This document shows, in pieces, positions 14,623-22,639 of a stretch of DNA of 24,549 nt; within the stretch, counting starts at the first letter, position 1, and each line of letters begins with the position of its first letter. The notes beneath the pieces are model-generated. The model searched no databases. It was not told where the DNA came from and was given only the letters and a program-made list of their open reading frames with translations. The stretch is taken from contig CAKQWM010000018.1 in the NCBI GenBank assembly GCA_934278995.1, positions 1 through 24,549 on the forward strand. Reading direction: 5' to 3'. The position numbers and the translations under genes are program-made. Source of the stretch: an uncultured Clostridia bacterium (lineage in GTDB: Bacteria > Bacillota > Clostridia > Christensenellales > Borkfalkiaceae).

Positions 14623-15054
14623 ATGGTGTCGGAATACTTAATCGTAGATAAATCGATTCTGCCGAATTATTATGAACTTGTTTTACAGGCAAAAAGTCTT
14701 GTCGAGGACGAAAAAAAGAGCGTTAGTTTATCTTGCAAAGAAACGGGCATAAGCCGTTCTACTTTTTATAAGTATAAAGATAAAATTTTCACAGCGTCGC
14801 AATCTTACGGAAAAAAAGCGATAATCACGCTAAAATTATCCGATGCGGCAGGGGTTTTGAGCAACGTGATGCAAGACATCTACTCTTACGGCGGTAACAT
14901 CATAACGATCAATTCAACCCTTCCCATAAGTAGCGTTGCGTTTATTACCATAGTTATCGACGTAAGCAATTTAAAAATCGATACTCATTCGATGGTTAAA
15001 GAATTAAAGAAGATAAATCACGTAAAAAGCGCAAACGTCGTTGCTGTGGAATAA
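14623..15054 (+). CDS. pheB: ACT-domain protein of the UPF0735/PheB family
   Basis: A 143-residue match to the UPF0735 family. It opens with SEYLIVDKSILPNYYELVLQAK, contains a helix-turn-helix-like segment CKETGISRSTFYKYKDKIF (38-56) and ends in an ACT domain (~66-140) with SDAAGVLSNVMQDIYSYGGNIITIN, the amino-acid-binding turn. ACT domains bind amino acids and switch enzymes or regulators. The family often sits beside homoserine dehydrogenase or other aspartate-family genes, and here the next gene is aspartate kinase. That supports a role in sensing threonine, lysine or phenylalanine, though no biochemical role is firmly known. AGGG precedes the start. Confidence 0.88.
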   Translation: MVSEYLIVDKSILPNYYELVLQAKSLVEDEKKSVSLSCKETGISRSTFYKYKDKIFTASQSYGKKAIITLKLSDAAGVLSNVMQDIYSYGGNIITINSTLPISSVAFITIVIDVSNLKIDTHSMVKELKKINHVKSANVVAVE

Positions 15055-15092
15055 GCCGTTAATCGACCTATACGCGCGCTTTTAAAGATAAT

Positions 15093-15142
15093 AAACATCC
15101 TTTCGGTTTATATCATATTATAAATCGAAAGGTGTTTTTTTT
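15093..15142 (+). terminator. Intrinsic terminator that embeds the aspartate kinase ribosome binding site
   Basis: AAACATCCTTTCGGTTTATA (15093-15112) pairs with the arm 15119-15137 around a 6-base loop, with one G-U pair and one bulged T. Eight T residues (15135-15142) follow and the ATG begins at the next base. The GAAAGG of the 3' arm (15127-15132) is the only ribosome binding site for the kinase. Confidence 0.8.
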
Positions 15143-16162
15143 ATGCTTTGCGTTTGTAAATTCGGCGGTAGTTCGGTTGCTACCGAAAAAGGTCTTGAAA
15201 AAATCAAAGAAGCGGTTAATTCTTCACCCGCAAGAAAAGTAATAGTCGTTTCGGCGATAGGAAAAAGATTTGCCGGCGATATAAAAGTTACCGATTTGCT
15301 TATTAAGTTAGCCGAAAAACCCTCCGACGAAAAACTGAAAAAACAAATTTTATCCCGCTTTTATAACCTTAAAAAAAGATTGCGCGTAGATATCGATATC
15401 CGCGCGGAATTTAATCGTTTACCGCAAGATAAAGATTACGTCGTATCGAGGGGAGAGTACGTAACGGCAAAAATAGTAGCCGAATTTTTAGATTACGATT
15501 TTATAGACGCATGCAAAGTGTTGTATTTTAAAAATGGAAAACTCGACGTTTGTAAATCAAGACGCGCGCTTTCAAAAATCAATCTGAAAAAAGGCGTCGT
15601 TATACCGGGGTTTTACGTGTGCGAAAAGGGAAAAATAAAACTGCTTGAAAGGGGAGGAAGCGACCTTAGCGGCGCATACCTTTGCAGATTGTTAAAAGCG
15701 GATTATTACGAAAATTACACCGACGTTTCCGGTATAATGTGCGTATCTCCGGACATTTTGCCTGATAACATGACGATAAAAAATATGTCCTACCGTGACC
15801 TTAAAAGGCTTTCCGAACTTAATCTTAAAATATTGCAAAAACACGTCTATAAGTCCGTTATCGGCACAAAAACGCAAATCGTCGTCAGAAATACTTTTGA
15901 TTCTAATTCTGCGCGCACGGTGATAAAAAACGTATATATAACGAAAACCCCGAAAGCTTTCGGCATAGGACTAAAAGACGACAAAATAGTTATTATCGGT
16001 CGAAAACTAAACGGAAAGCAAATTAAAAGCGCCATAAAAGGCGCTTTGTACAATTTACGATACACGATGAAAATCTCTTATTACAAGGCGATAATCGATA
16101 TCGACAGCGATAAAACAGTTGTAATAAAAATGTTGTTTTTGGCGCTTAAAAAATACGTATAA
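15143..16162 (+). CDS. Aspartate kinase, short form
   Basis: Aspartokinase phosphorylates aspartate at the first step to lysine, threonine and methionine. Catalytic motifs are present: KFGGSSV (6-12), SRGEY (102-106), GGSDLSGAYL (171-180) and YTDVSGI (192-198). The protein has 339 residues, against about 400-450 for usual bacterial enzymes. After about residue 263 there is room for only one ACT-like domain rather than two, and its sequence is far from consensus, so allosteric control may differ or be lost. It is preceded by a terminator hairpin and followed by dapB on the other strand; the two coding regions overlap by 17 bases. Which isozyme it is (lysC or another) cannot be said. Confidence 0.88.
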   Translation: MLCVCKFGGSSVATEKGLEKIKEAVNSSPARKVIVVSAIGKRFAGDIKVTDLLIKLAEKPSDEKLKKQILSRFYNLKKRLRVDIDIRAEFNRLPQDKDYVVSRGEYVTAKIVAEFLDYDFIDACKVLYFKNGKLDVCKSRRALSKINLKKGVVIPGFYVCEKGKIKLLERGGSDLSGAYLCRLLKADYYENYTDVSGIMCVSPDILPDNMTIKNMSYRDLKRLSELNLKILQKHVYKSVIGTKTQIVVRNTFDSNSARTVIKNVYITKTPKAFGIGLKDDKIVIIGRKLNGKQIKSAIKGALYNLRYTMKISYYKAIIDIDSDKTVVIKMLFLALKKYV

Positions 16163-16841
16163 AGTCTTCGGACGTATAAAGCCCTTTTTTCATAAACGGA
16201 AGTTTTTCGGCAATTTTAATCGCTCCTTCGGCAAAAACCCGACGGGAAGAAGCAAAGTGTTTTACGGTAACGGTTTCAAGGCCTCTCGTAAATATTATTT
16301 CGTGTTCTCCTACGGTATCGCCCGCTCTTAAAGAATGTATTCGGATTTCGCCCTCGCTTGCATTTATAAGCGCGTCTTTAAGCATCAGCGCCGTCCCGGA
16401 CGGCGCGTCTTTTTTATCTTTTCGGTGTTTTTCGACTATATCGATATCAAGTCCGTCAATAGGTTCAGATATTCTTTTAAACAAAGATATCAAAAAGTTT
16501 ACGCCGAAAGAAGTGTTTGAGGAAGCAAAAACGGGAACGATTTTCGACAGTTTAATCAATATTGCTTTTTCGGCTTTTTCAATGCCCGTCGTTCCCGTTA
16601 AAAGGGCGCAACGGGAAGCCTTTACGAACTTATAAAGTTCCGGAAAAATCTCCGGCGAAGAAAAATCGATAACTATATCTACGTTTTCTTTGACTTCACA
16701 AAAACTTCGGTAAACCGGACAGTCGAAACTTCCGGAGCGATTTTTATCGACTCCGCAAGCAACGTTAAGTTTGTCGGTTTTGCATAAATACAGGGCTTTC
16801 CCCATATTGCCGTTTATACCCGAAATAAGTACGTTTATCAT
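16146..16841 (-). CDS. dapB: 4-hydroxy-tetrahydrodipicolinate reductase (DapB)
   Basis: DapB reduces the dipicolinate intermediate with NAD(P)H on the diaminopimelate/lysine route. The 231 residues include GINGNMG (8-14) for the nucleotide, TGTTG (82-86) and the signature EKHRKDKKDAPSGTA (137-151). H139 and K143 match the catalytic His and Lys; the second His of the usual EAHH motif is Arg here (R140). LRAGDTVGEHEIIF follows. It is shorter than the E. coli enzyme (273) but close to other compact DapB proteins. It is downstream of asd with a 57-base gap and a strong GGAGGTGAT site 3 bases before the ATG. Its last 17 bases overlap the aspartate kinase gene tail to tail. Confidence 0.93.
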   Translation of the reverse strand: MINVLISGINGNMGKALYLCKTDKLNVACGVDKNRSGSFDCPVYRSFCEVKENVDIVIDFSSPEIFPELYKFVKASRCALLTGTTGIEKAEKAILIKLSKIVPVFASSNTSFGVNFLISLFKRISEPIDGLDIDIVEKHRKDKKDAPSGTALMLKDALINASEGEIRIHSLRAGDTVGEHEIIFTRGLETVTVKHFASSRRVFAEGAIKIAEKLPFMKKGLYTSEDFIRIF

Positions 16842-16898
16842 ATATCACCTCCGTTAACCGATATATTATATCGTAGCAAATAAACGCGAAAAGTGCCT

Positions 16899-17888
16899 CT
16901 ATATGTCGATTATCGACGTATTTTGCAAAAACTCGGCAATTAAAACGGCGTTTAAAGCGGCGCCCGTTCTTAAGTTGTCGGAAACAAGCCACAACGCAAG
17001 ACATTTCGGATCTTGCAAGTCTTTTCTTATCCGTCCCGCGTGTACGAAGTCGTCACCGTCGGCGTCAAGTACCGTAGGATAGTCGGCAAGGTGTAACTTT
17101 ACTCTCGGGACAATCGATAATTTGTTTATAACCGTCTGAAGTTCGATTTCCGAAGAAAACTCTGCGTACACCGCCTCGGAATGGCAATTAAAAACAGGGA
17201 CTCTCACCGCCGTCGCGCATACGTTTAAATTCGGCATGTTCAATATTTTTTTCGATTCTCGTATTATTTTGTTTTCTTCTTCCGAATACCCGTTTTCATC
17301 AAATTGTCCGATTTTGGGAAGGCAATTCGAGTATATTCGTTTTTCAAACGCAAGACCGTTCTCGTTTTTAAGTTCGAGGTCGATTTCGCCCCTTCTTCCC
17401 GCGCCGGAAACTGCCTGAAAGGTCGTTACGAGCATTTTTTCAAGCCCGAATTTTTTGAGCGCGTTCATTACAGGCATAAGCATAATCGTCGAACAGTTCG
17501 GGTTGGAAATTATACCGCAACCATTTTTAATACAAACCGATATTTCCGTTTCGTTTACGCCGGGAACGACAAGCGGAACGCCATCGGAAAGTCTGAAAGC
17601 CGACGAGTTATCTATAACCCGCGCCCCGCATCCGACTAAAAAAGGCGCGTAATATTCCGACACGCGCGAAGGGCAAGCCAGAAAAGCCAGGTCGATTTTT
17701 TTGGATGAAAGGTTAAATTCGTTAAGCGGTTCCACCGTAATTTTTTCGCCGAAAATTTTAAGAACGGTTCCCGCCGATTTTTCGCTTGCGAAAAAATAAA
17801 AATTGTCGGCAAAAAATCCGCGTTGTTCCAAAATTTCGATAATTTTTCTTCCGACCACGCCCGTAGCGCCCGCAATAGCAACGTTCAT
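16899..17888 (-). CDS. asd: Aspartate-semialdehyde dehydrogenase
   Basis: Asd makes aspartate semialdehyde from aspartyl phosphate, the branch point to lysine, threonine and methionine. The protein from the ATG at 17888 has 329 residues, normal for the family. It shows GATGVVG (7-13) for NADP, SNPNCSTI (128-135) with catalytic C132, QAVSGAG (158-164), and VRVPVFNCHSE (228-238) with the conserved histidine. An in-frame TTG at 17915 would add nine residues but has no ribosome binding site and would put residues before the conserved MNVAIAGATG start. The gene leads a two-gene asd-dapB operon, opposite the kinase that makes its substrate. The tract around its stop codon (16900-16912) is a one-mismatch copy of TATAGGTCGATTA. 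Confidence 0.93.
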   Translation of the reverse strand: MNVAIAGATGVVGRKIIEILEQRGFFADNFYFFASEKSAGTVLKIFGEKITVEPLNEFNLSSKKIDLAFLACPSRVSEYYAPFLVGCGARVIDNSSAFRLSDGVPLVVPGVNETEISVCIKNGCGIISNPNCSTIMLMPVMNALKKFGLEKMLVTTFQAVSGAGRRGEIDLELKNENGLAFEKRIYSNCLPKIGQFDENGYSEEENKIIRESKKILNMPNLNVCATAVRVPVFNCHSEAVYAEFSSEIELQTVINKLSIVPRVKLHLADYPTVLDADGDDFVHAGRIRKDLQDPKCLALWLVSDNLRTGAALNAVLIAEFLQNTSIIDI

Positions 17889-18068
17889 AATAAAAAATTC
17901 CGTTAATCGGCTCAAAACGTTTGTAAAACTTTAATATTTAAGTTATTATATTAGGGTAAACAGTAATCGTTTGATAAAGTTTTAATTTTTCGTAAAGCCG
18001 TTTTGTTTATTTATATGATTTAAATTTCGACGGCGTTAAAATCGACGGTTACGGTCATAAGGTGAAGT

Positions 18069-19277
18069 ATGGCAAAAAAGAACAATAAAAGTTACAGCGG
18101 TAAAAGTTATACCGTAACCGCTAAAAAAACGAATAAAGTTAAACCCGCTAAAAAAACCGTTCAGAAGAAAGAAGAAGTCGCTAAAAAACAGATCGCTCTT
18201 ACCGATACTTCGGGTGTGGACGGCTATTTTCGTCCCGAGGTCGCGGTAAGCCGTTTTAAACTCGGATACGAAGTTTTCATGGGCAACTTCATGAAAATCG
18301 TCGGTCTGAATTTTATGATGGTTTTATTTATGGCGCCTCTGTTCGTCCTTCTGTTTCTGAGAATTTCCACCATCTACGCAAACGCTTCGATATCGCCCTT
18401 CTCGGCGAACATGGGCGTGGGGTATCTTCCGTACGCCGCCGTTTTAGGGCTTGAACAAAGCATCGTATATTACGCAAACTACAACTTTTTTATATGGCTT
18501 CCCGTTGCCGCGCTCGTTCTTGCGGTAGGGCTATCGGGCGGCATGTACGTAATGCGTAACTTGTGCTGGGGCGAAAGCGTAAGCGTTTTAAAGACTTTCT
18601 GGCAGGGCATAAAGAAAAATCTTCTGCCCATGCTTGCAACGGCTGCAATATATTCCGTCATACTTTCGGTGTCGTTCATGGTAATATCTCACGTCGATCT
18701 TACCGCGGCGGTAAACGGCTCGGCATGGTACTATATTCTGTTTAAGGTCTTGTTGTACGCGCTTATCGGTTTTGCAACGATTTTCTTTTTGACAATGGCT
18801 TCAATGGTGGTAACCTATAAAGGCAATTATTTTGCGTTTATGAAAAACAGCCTCAGGTTCACCGTCGTTTTGTTACCGCTTAACGCGTTTTTTGCGGTAT
18901 TCGCGCTGTTACCGTTCGGGATTCTTTTACTCGGCAACGAGGCGTTAAGCCTTGCTTCGATACTCATAATGTTCCTTGGCGCGTCGTTTACGATGCTTGT
19001 GTGGACCGTTTACAGTCAATGGATTTACGATAAATTCGTAAAAGGCAGAGTAAAATCACACGAGGCAACCGCCGACGAAATCAGAAAACACGACCAAAGA
19101 GAGCAACAAAAAACTTCCGCCAAGCAAGAAGAAGGCTATACCGAGGTCGGCAAAGGCAGAACCACGCTCGACAACGTCAAGCCCGTAACCGATTACGACG
19201 TTAAAATAGACGACGTCGGAGAAGTTTTTACAAGGGAAGATATCGATAAACTCAATCAATCGAAAAACAAACTTTAA
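18069..19277 (+). CDS. Multi-pass membrane protein of unknown function
   Basis: The 402 residues begin with about 45 strongly basic residues, rich in Lys-Lys pairs, likely cytosolic and disordered. GVDGYFRPEVAVSRFKLGYEVF (49-70) leads into a first helix at ~74-98. About five more hydrophobic segments follow near 140-165, 185-208, 220-248, 262-288 and 295-320. The segment GGMYVMRNLCWGESVSVLKTFWQGIKK between helices resembles the layout of DUF624/YesL-like proteins, but I would not assign it on this alone. The C-terminal ~75 residues are charged and cytosolic. Both tails could bind nucleic acid or protein partners. AAGGTG precedes the ATG. It is followed by a hairpin and probably stands alone. 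Confidence 0.8.
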   Translation: MAKKNNKSYSGKSYTVTAKKTNKVKPAKKTVQKKEEVAKKQIALTDTSGVDGYFRPEVAVSRFKLGYEVFMGNFMKIVGLNFMMVLFMAPLFVLLFLRISTIYANASISPFSANMGVGYLPYAAVLGLEQSIVYYANYNFFIWLPVAALVLAVGLSGGMYVMRNLCWGESVSVLKTFWQGIKKNLLPMLATAAIYSVILSVSFMVISHVDLTAAVNGSAWYYILFKVLLYALIGFATIFFLTMASMVVTYKGNYFAFMKNSLRFTVVLLPLNAFFAVFALLPFGILLLGNEALSLASILIMFLGASFTMLVWTVYSQWIYDKFVKGRVKSHEATADEIRKHDQREQQKTSAKQEEGYTEVGKGRTTLDNVKPVTDYDVKIDDVGEVFTREDIDKLNQSKNKL

Positions 19278-19291
19278 TTGCTGTTTCCCGT

Positions 19292-19320
19292 TTGTTTAAG
19301 GCGGGCGTAATAAGTAAAAT
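19292..19320 (+). promoter_or_regulatory. Possible promoter of the methyltransferase-hslO gene cluster
   Basis: TTGTTT (19292-19297), 17-base spacer, TAAAAT (19315-19320). Both boxes are imperfect. If real, the adjacent hairpin would be at the very 5' end of the transcript. Confidence 0.35.
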
Positions 19321-19344
19321 TGCCTCGCAAGCGGGGCAATTTTT
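19316..19344 (+). terminator. Terminator after the membrane protein gene
   Basis: AAAATTGCCTCG (19316-19327) pairs with CGGGGCAATTTT (19332-19343), including one T-G pair, with a CAAG loop and T residues after it. It ends 18 bases before the next ATG. Confidence 0.75.
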
Positions 19345-19361
19345 CAAAAAAGGAAGACTAT

Positions 19362-20090
19362 ATGAATAAACCTTATTCGGCTTTAGCGGAAATATACGAA
19401 AGAGTATTGTCCGACGAAGATTATTTAAGATGGGCGGATTATCTTTGTTCGCTCGTTAAAGCCCACGTTTTGGGAATAAGCGGTCTTGACATGGCTTGCG
19501 GAACGGGCTATTTTACACGCGCGCTGAAAAAAGACGGCTTTTCGGTGGAAGGAATAGATATTTCCGCCGATATGCTTAACGTCGCCGTTAAACTTTCACG
19601 AAAAGAAGGGCTTGACATACTTTTCAGAGAGGGCGATATGGCTACGGTCAAAAACTTTGCAAAGGTTGATTTTATAACGGTCGTAAACGACGGAATCAAC
19701 TATCTTCAACCGGAAAAACTCGAAAAGACTTTCAGACATTTTTATTCTTTGCTTAATAAAAACGGCGTATTGTTTTTCGATATTTCAACCGAATATAAAC
19801 TTAAAAACGTTATAGCAAACAACGTTTTTTCGGAAGACTTTGACGACTTTACTTACGTATGGTTTAATAAAATATGCGACCGTAAAGTTGATATGGACAT
19901 CTCTGTTTTTATAAAAGACGGCGACAAATACGTGAAAAAGGAAGAAAGACAAACCGAGTATATCCATTCGATAGACGATATAACGGAAAAACTTAAAAAG
20001 TCGGGCTATAAGACGGTTATCGCCCAAGAACACATGGGCGAGGAACTTAAAAAAGACTCTTTAAGGGCGCAATTCGTCGCAAAAAAATAG
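19362..20090 (+). CDS. Class I SAM-dependent methyltransferase
   Basis: A 242-residue protein with a Rossmann-type methyltransferase core. GLDMACGTGYFTRAL (41-55) is the SAM-binding motif I, VEGIDISADML (62-72) the acidic motif II, and GVLFFDIS (135-142) lies at motif III. The N-terminal YSALAEIYERV is typical of small-molecule methyltransferases in Clostridia. The substrate is unknown. The ATG at 19362 has AAGGAAG 8 bases upstream; the open frame extends upstream through the hairpin without such a site. The gap to hslO is 28 bases, so the two are probably co-transcribed. Confidence 0.87.
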   Translation: MNKPYSALAEIYERVLSDEDYLRWADYLCSLVKAHVLGISGLDMACGTGYFTRALKKDGFSVEGIDISADMLNVAVKLSRKEGLDILFREGDMATVKNFAKVDFITVVNDGINYLQPEKLEKTFRHFYSLLNKNGVLFFDISTEYKLKNVIANNVFSEDFDDFTYVWFNKICDRKVDMDISVFIKDGDKYVKKEERQTEYIHSIDDITEKLKKSGYKTVIAQEHMGEELKKDSLRAQFVAKK

Positions 20091-20118
20091 CGAACGCAAT
20101 TTTAAAAGAAGGTTTAAT

Positions 20119-20982
20119 ATGGACAGAGCGGTAAAAGCATTGATATATAACGGAGAAATTTCTCTTACCTTGCTCGATACGACCGAAATGGTCAATCGCG
20201 CAATCGAAATACATAAATTATCGCCGCTTGCGGCGGCGGCGCTCGGCAGAACCATGACTGTCGCAACTTTTATGTCGATCGGTTTAAAAAACAAAGACGA
20301 CACTTTAAGCGTAACCATAAGCGGTGACGGCCCCGCTGGGACTATAGTGGTATGCGGTAATCACGACCTGAAAATGAGGGGATATATAGATAATCCTCAG
20401 GTTGAGTTACCGCTCAAAAAAAACGGCAAACTCGACGTTGGCGGCGCTGTAGGAAAGGGCAGAATTTCCGTAGTTAAAAATCTCGGATTAAAAGAACCTT
20501 ACACCGGCAGTTCGAGAATCGCCAGCGGCGAAATAGCAGAGGATTTTGCCGCGTATTTTACCTTTTCGGAACAGCAACCCACGGGGCTTGCGCTGGGCGT
20601 TAAAATCGGCAAAGATTTTAAATGCGTCGGCGCGGGAGGCGTTGTAATTCAGCCGATGCCGGGCGCAAGCGACGAAAGCATCGATAAGGCTGAAAAACTT
20701 TTATCCGAGTTTACAAAGATAAGTTCGATGATAGAAGAATACGGAATCGACGGGATAATAGACAGATATTTCGACGGCGTATTCTTCTTTGAATACGAAC
20801 CTGAATATAAATGCACCTGCTCGAAAGATTACGTCGATAAAATTTTGATTACTCTCGGTAAAGAAGAACTTTACGACACTATCGAAAAAGAAGGCAAAGT
20901 GGAAGTCGTCTGCCAATTTTGCCCCAATAAATACACATATTTAAAAGAGGACGTTGATAAACTTTTCGACTATGAAAAATAA
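20119..20982 (+). CDS. hslO: Hsp33 redox-regulated chaperone
   Basis: A 287-residue match to Hsp33, a cytosolic holdase switched on by oxidation. Recognisable parts are KLSPLAAAALGR (33-44), ISGDGPAGTI (67-76), GYIDNP (88-93), GKGRISVVKNLGLKEPY (112-128) and QPMPGA (178-183). The zinc-binding redox switch is intact: C232 and C234 (CTC), and C265 and C268 (CQFC). In anaerobes it protects proteins during brief oxygen or bleach stress. AAGAAGG lies 6 bases before the ATG. Its 3' end overlaps the next gene by 11 bases, suggesting translational coupling with the TPR protein. Confidence 0.95.
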   Translation: MDRAVKALIYNGEISLTLLDTTEMVNRAIEIHKLSPLAAAALGRTMTVATFMSIGLKNKDDTLSVTISGDGPAGTIVVCGNHDLKMRGYIDNPQVELPLKKNGKLDVGGAVGKGRISVVKNLGLKEPYTGSSRIASGEIAEDFAAYFTFSEQQPTGLALGVKIGKDFKCVGAGGVVIQPMPGASDESIDKAEKLLSEFTKISSMIEEYGIDGIIDRYFDGVFFFEYEPEYKCTCSKDYVDKILITLGKEELYDTIEKEGKVEVVCQFCPNKYTYLKEDVDKLFDYEK

Positions 20983-22639
20983 GGTACAAACGGACGTATT
21001 TACCGAAAAACAACTGAATTTAGCCGTAAAACGCCGTGAAGAAGGCGATTATATAGGCGCGCTTAACGTATTGCGCGCGTTAATTTCCAAAAACCCCGAC
21101 GCCGAAATTTACCGCGAAACCGCCAAGGTATATATGGACCTTGATTTAATAAGAACGGCGTCAGGATACTGGTTTAAATTTCTCGATACGGCGAGTGAAG
21201 AAGATAAGGCGGAAGCGTATAACGCGCTCGGCGCCTGCTTTTTCCTTATGGACAATTATCGTCTTGCGGGATATTATTACGACTTGCAATTAACCGTCGC
21301 GCCCGATGGGGAATTTGATTACCTTGACGAAAAACTCGATTATTTCGACATGATTTCTTCACCCGAAGAACCCGATTTTTACGTTTCCTATCCGCCAAAA
21401 AAAATGCCGTCGGACAAAAGAATAGAACTTGCCGAAAAAAACCTTTATCTTACGGGGGATAAGGAGTCTCTTAAACTTTTAAAAACCGTTCCTGAAACCG
21501 ACCAAAATTACGTCGGCGCGCAATTGAGAATAGCCGCGTATTACGCTGTAAACGGTGACGTTAAAAAAGCAAAAACCGTCATTAACGGGCTTATAGAGGC
21601 ATTTCCTGACGATACTTTGCCCGTTATCAACATGTTTGTTCTGCTTGCCGACACGGGTAATTACAAGGATGCCGAAAAGGCTTATCAAGCGCTTGAAAAG
21701 TGTAACCTCGTAACCTTTGAAGAATGTTATAAAGTCGCTACGTCCTGTATGAATATCGGACGTGACGACCTTGCTATAAAGTATGCGTTAAAAGCGCTCG
21801 ACGACTATCCTTACTCTGTAAACGGGCTGTTTTTGGCGGGCGCGGCGGAGTATAACCTCGGCAACAAAAGCCAAGCGGAAAAATACTTTATAACGGTTTA
21901 TCAACTTACCGACTACCCCGTGGCGAAATATTACATCGACAGATGTCGTGACGAGGAACCGAAATTGAAACGTATCGGCTACGAAATGCATTATCCCGAA
22001 AAAATAATGAAACGGCTCGTAGAAAAAGCAATCGGTTATATACACGACAGACCAAAAATTACCGAAAGAAATCTGAGCGGGGTTTTGAAGGTATGTGATT
22101 TTATATATTCGTTTCACAACAATTTGCAGGAAGAACTCGCGTTGTCGCTTATGGAAGCGAAAAACGAAAGGCTCGAAAATTATTTCATAAATCTTCTGAT
22201 GGTAAACGAGATAGAAGAAAAGGTTAAATTCGCCGTCGTATATTCGCTTTTGATGAACGACCGCGAAAAAACTTTATCGGCGGTTTACAGCGGACTGTAT
22301 TTTAAGTTTAAAATATCGCCGCTATGGACGATTGACTTAGGCGGTAAAGCCTCCGTTATAAAACGAGCGCACGCCTACGCCACCGCGAGAATGAGCGCCT
22401 TTTACAAAACCGATTTTAAAAAACTTTCTCAAAGCGCGAAAAGCGTTTACGAAGCCCTTAATGAAAACGGAAATCTCGATAAGGTAGAGGACATAAGCGC
22501 GTTAGGCGCGGCGATGCTCGTCGTATCCGATAGCGTTTACGCCAAGGACACTAATTTTTTAGCCAGTTATTTCGGAACTAAAAAGACTAAAATCAATCAG
22601 ACTTTAAAATTGATAAGGTGCAAAAATGAAGATTGTTGA
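20972..22639 (+). CDS. Tetratricopeptide-repeat (TPR) protein
   Basis: A 555-residue soluble helical protein. TPR-like helix pairs are clear in the N-terminal 340 residues, for example QLNLAVKRREEGDYIGALNVL, AYNALGACFFLMDNYRLAGYYYDLQL, and NGLFLAGAAEYNLGNKSQAEKYFITVY. The C-terminal ~200 residues are helical but not recognisable as TPR. No signal peptide or catalytic motif is seen, so a scaffold or adaptor role is likely. The ATG at 20972 overlaps hslO and lacks a near ribosome binding site; a TTG at 20954 lies close to GAGG and is an alternative start adding six residues. The gene overlaps the next by 14 bases. I cannot name a specific function. Confidence 0.82.
   Translation: MKNKVQTDVFTEKQLNLAVKRREEGDYIGALNVLRALISKNPDAEIYRETAKVYMDLDLIRTASGYWFKFLDTASEEDKAEAYNALGACFFLMDNYRLAGYYYDLQLTVAPDGEFDYLDEKLDYFDMISSPEEPDFYVSYPPKKMPSDKRIELAEKNLYLTGDKESLKLLKTVPETDQNYVGAQLRIAAYYAVNGDVKKAKTVINGLIEAFPDDTLPVINMFVLLADTGNYKDAEKAYQALEKCNLVTFEECYKVATSCMNIGRDDLAIKYALKALDDYPYSVNGLFLAGAAEYNLGNKSQAEKYFITVYQLTDYPVAKYYIDRCRDEEPKLKRIGYEMHYPEKIMKRLVEKAIGYIHDRPKITERNLSGVLKVCDFIYSFHNNLQEELALSLMEAKNERLENYFINLLMVNEIEEKVKFAVVYSLLMNDREKTLSAVYSGLYFKFKISPLWTIDLGGKASVIKRAHAYATARMSAFYKTDFKKLSQSAKSVYEALNENGNLDKVEDISALGAAMLVVSDSVYAKDTNFLASYFGTKKTKINQTLKLIRCKNEDC

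Noticed and set aside
15055..15142. Lysine riboswitch before aspartate kinase
   Set aside because: The 88-base gap is far too short for an L box; only the terminator hairpin is present.
17889..17915. TTG start for asd
   Set aside because: No ribosome binding site, and the conserved family start MNVAIAGATG is at the ATG at 17888.
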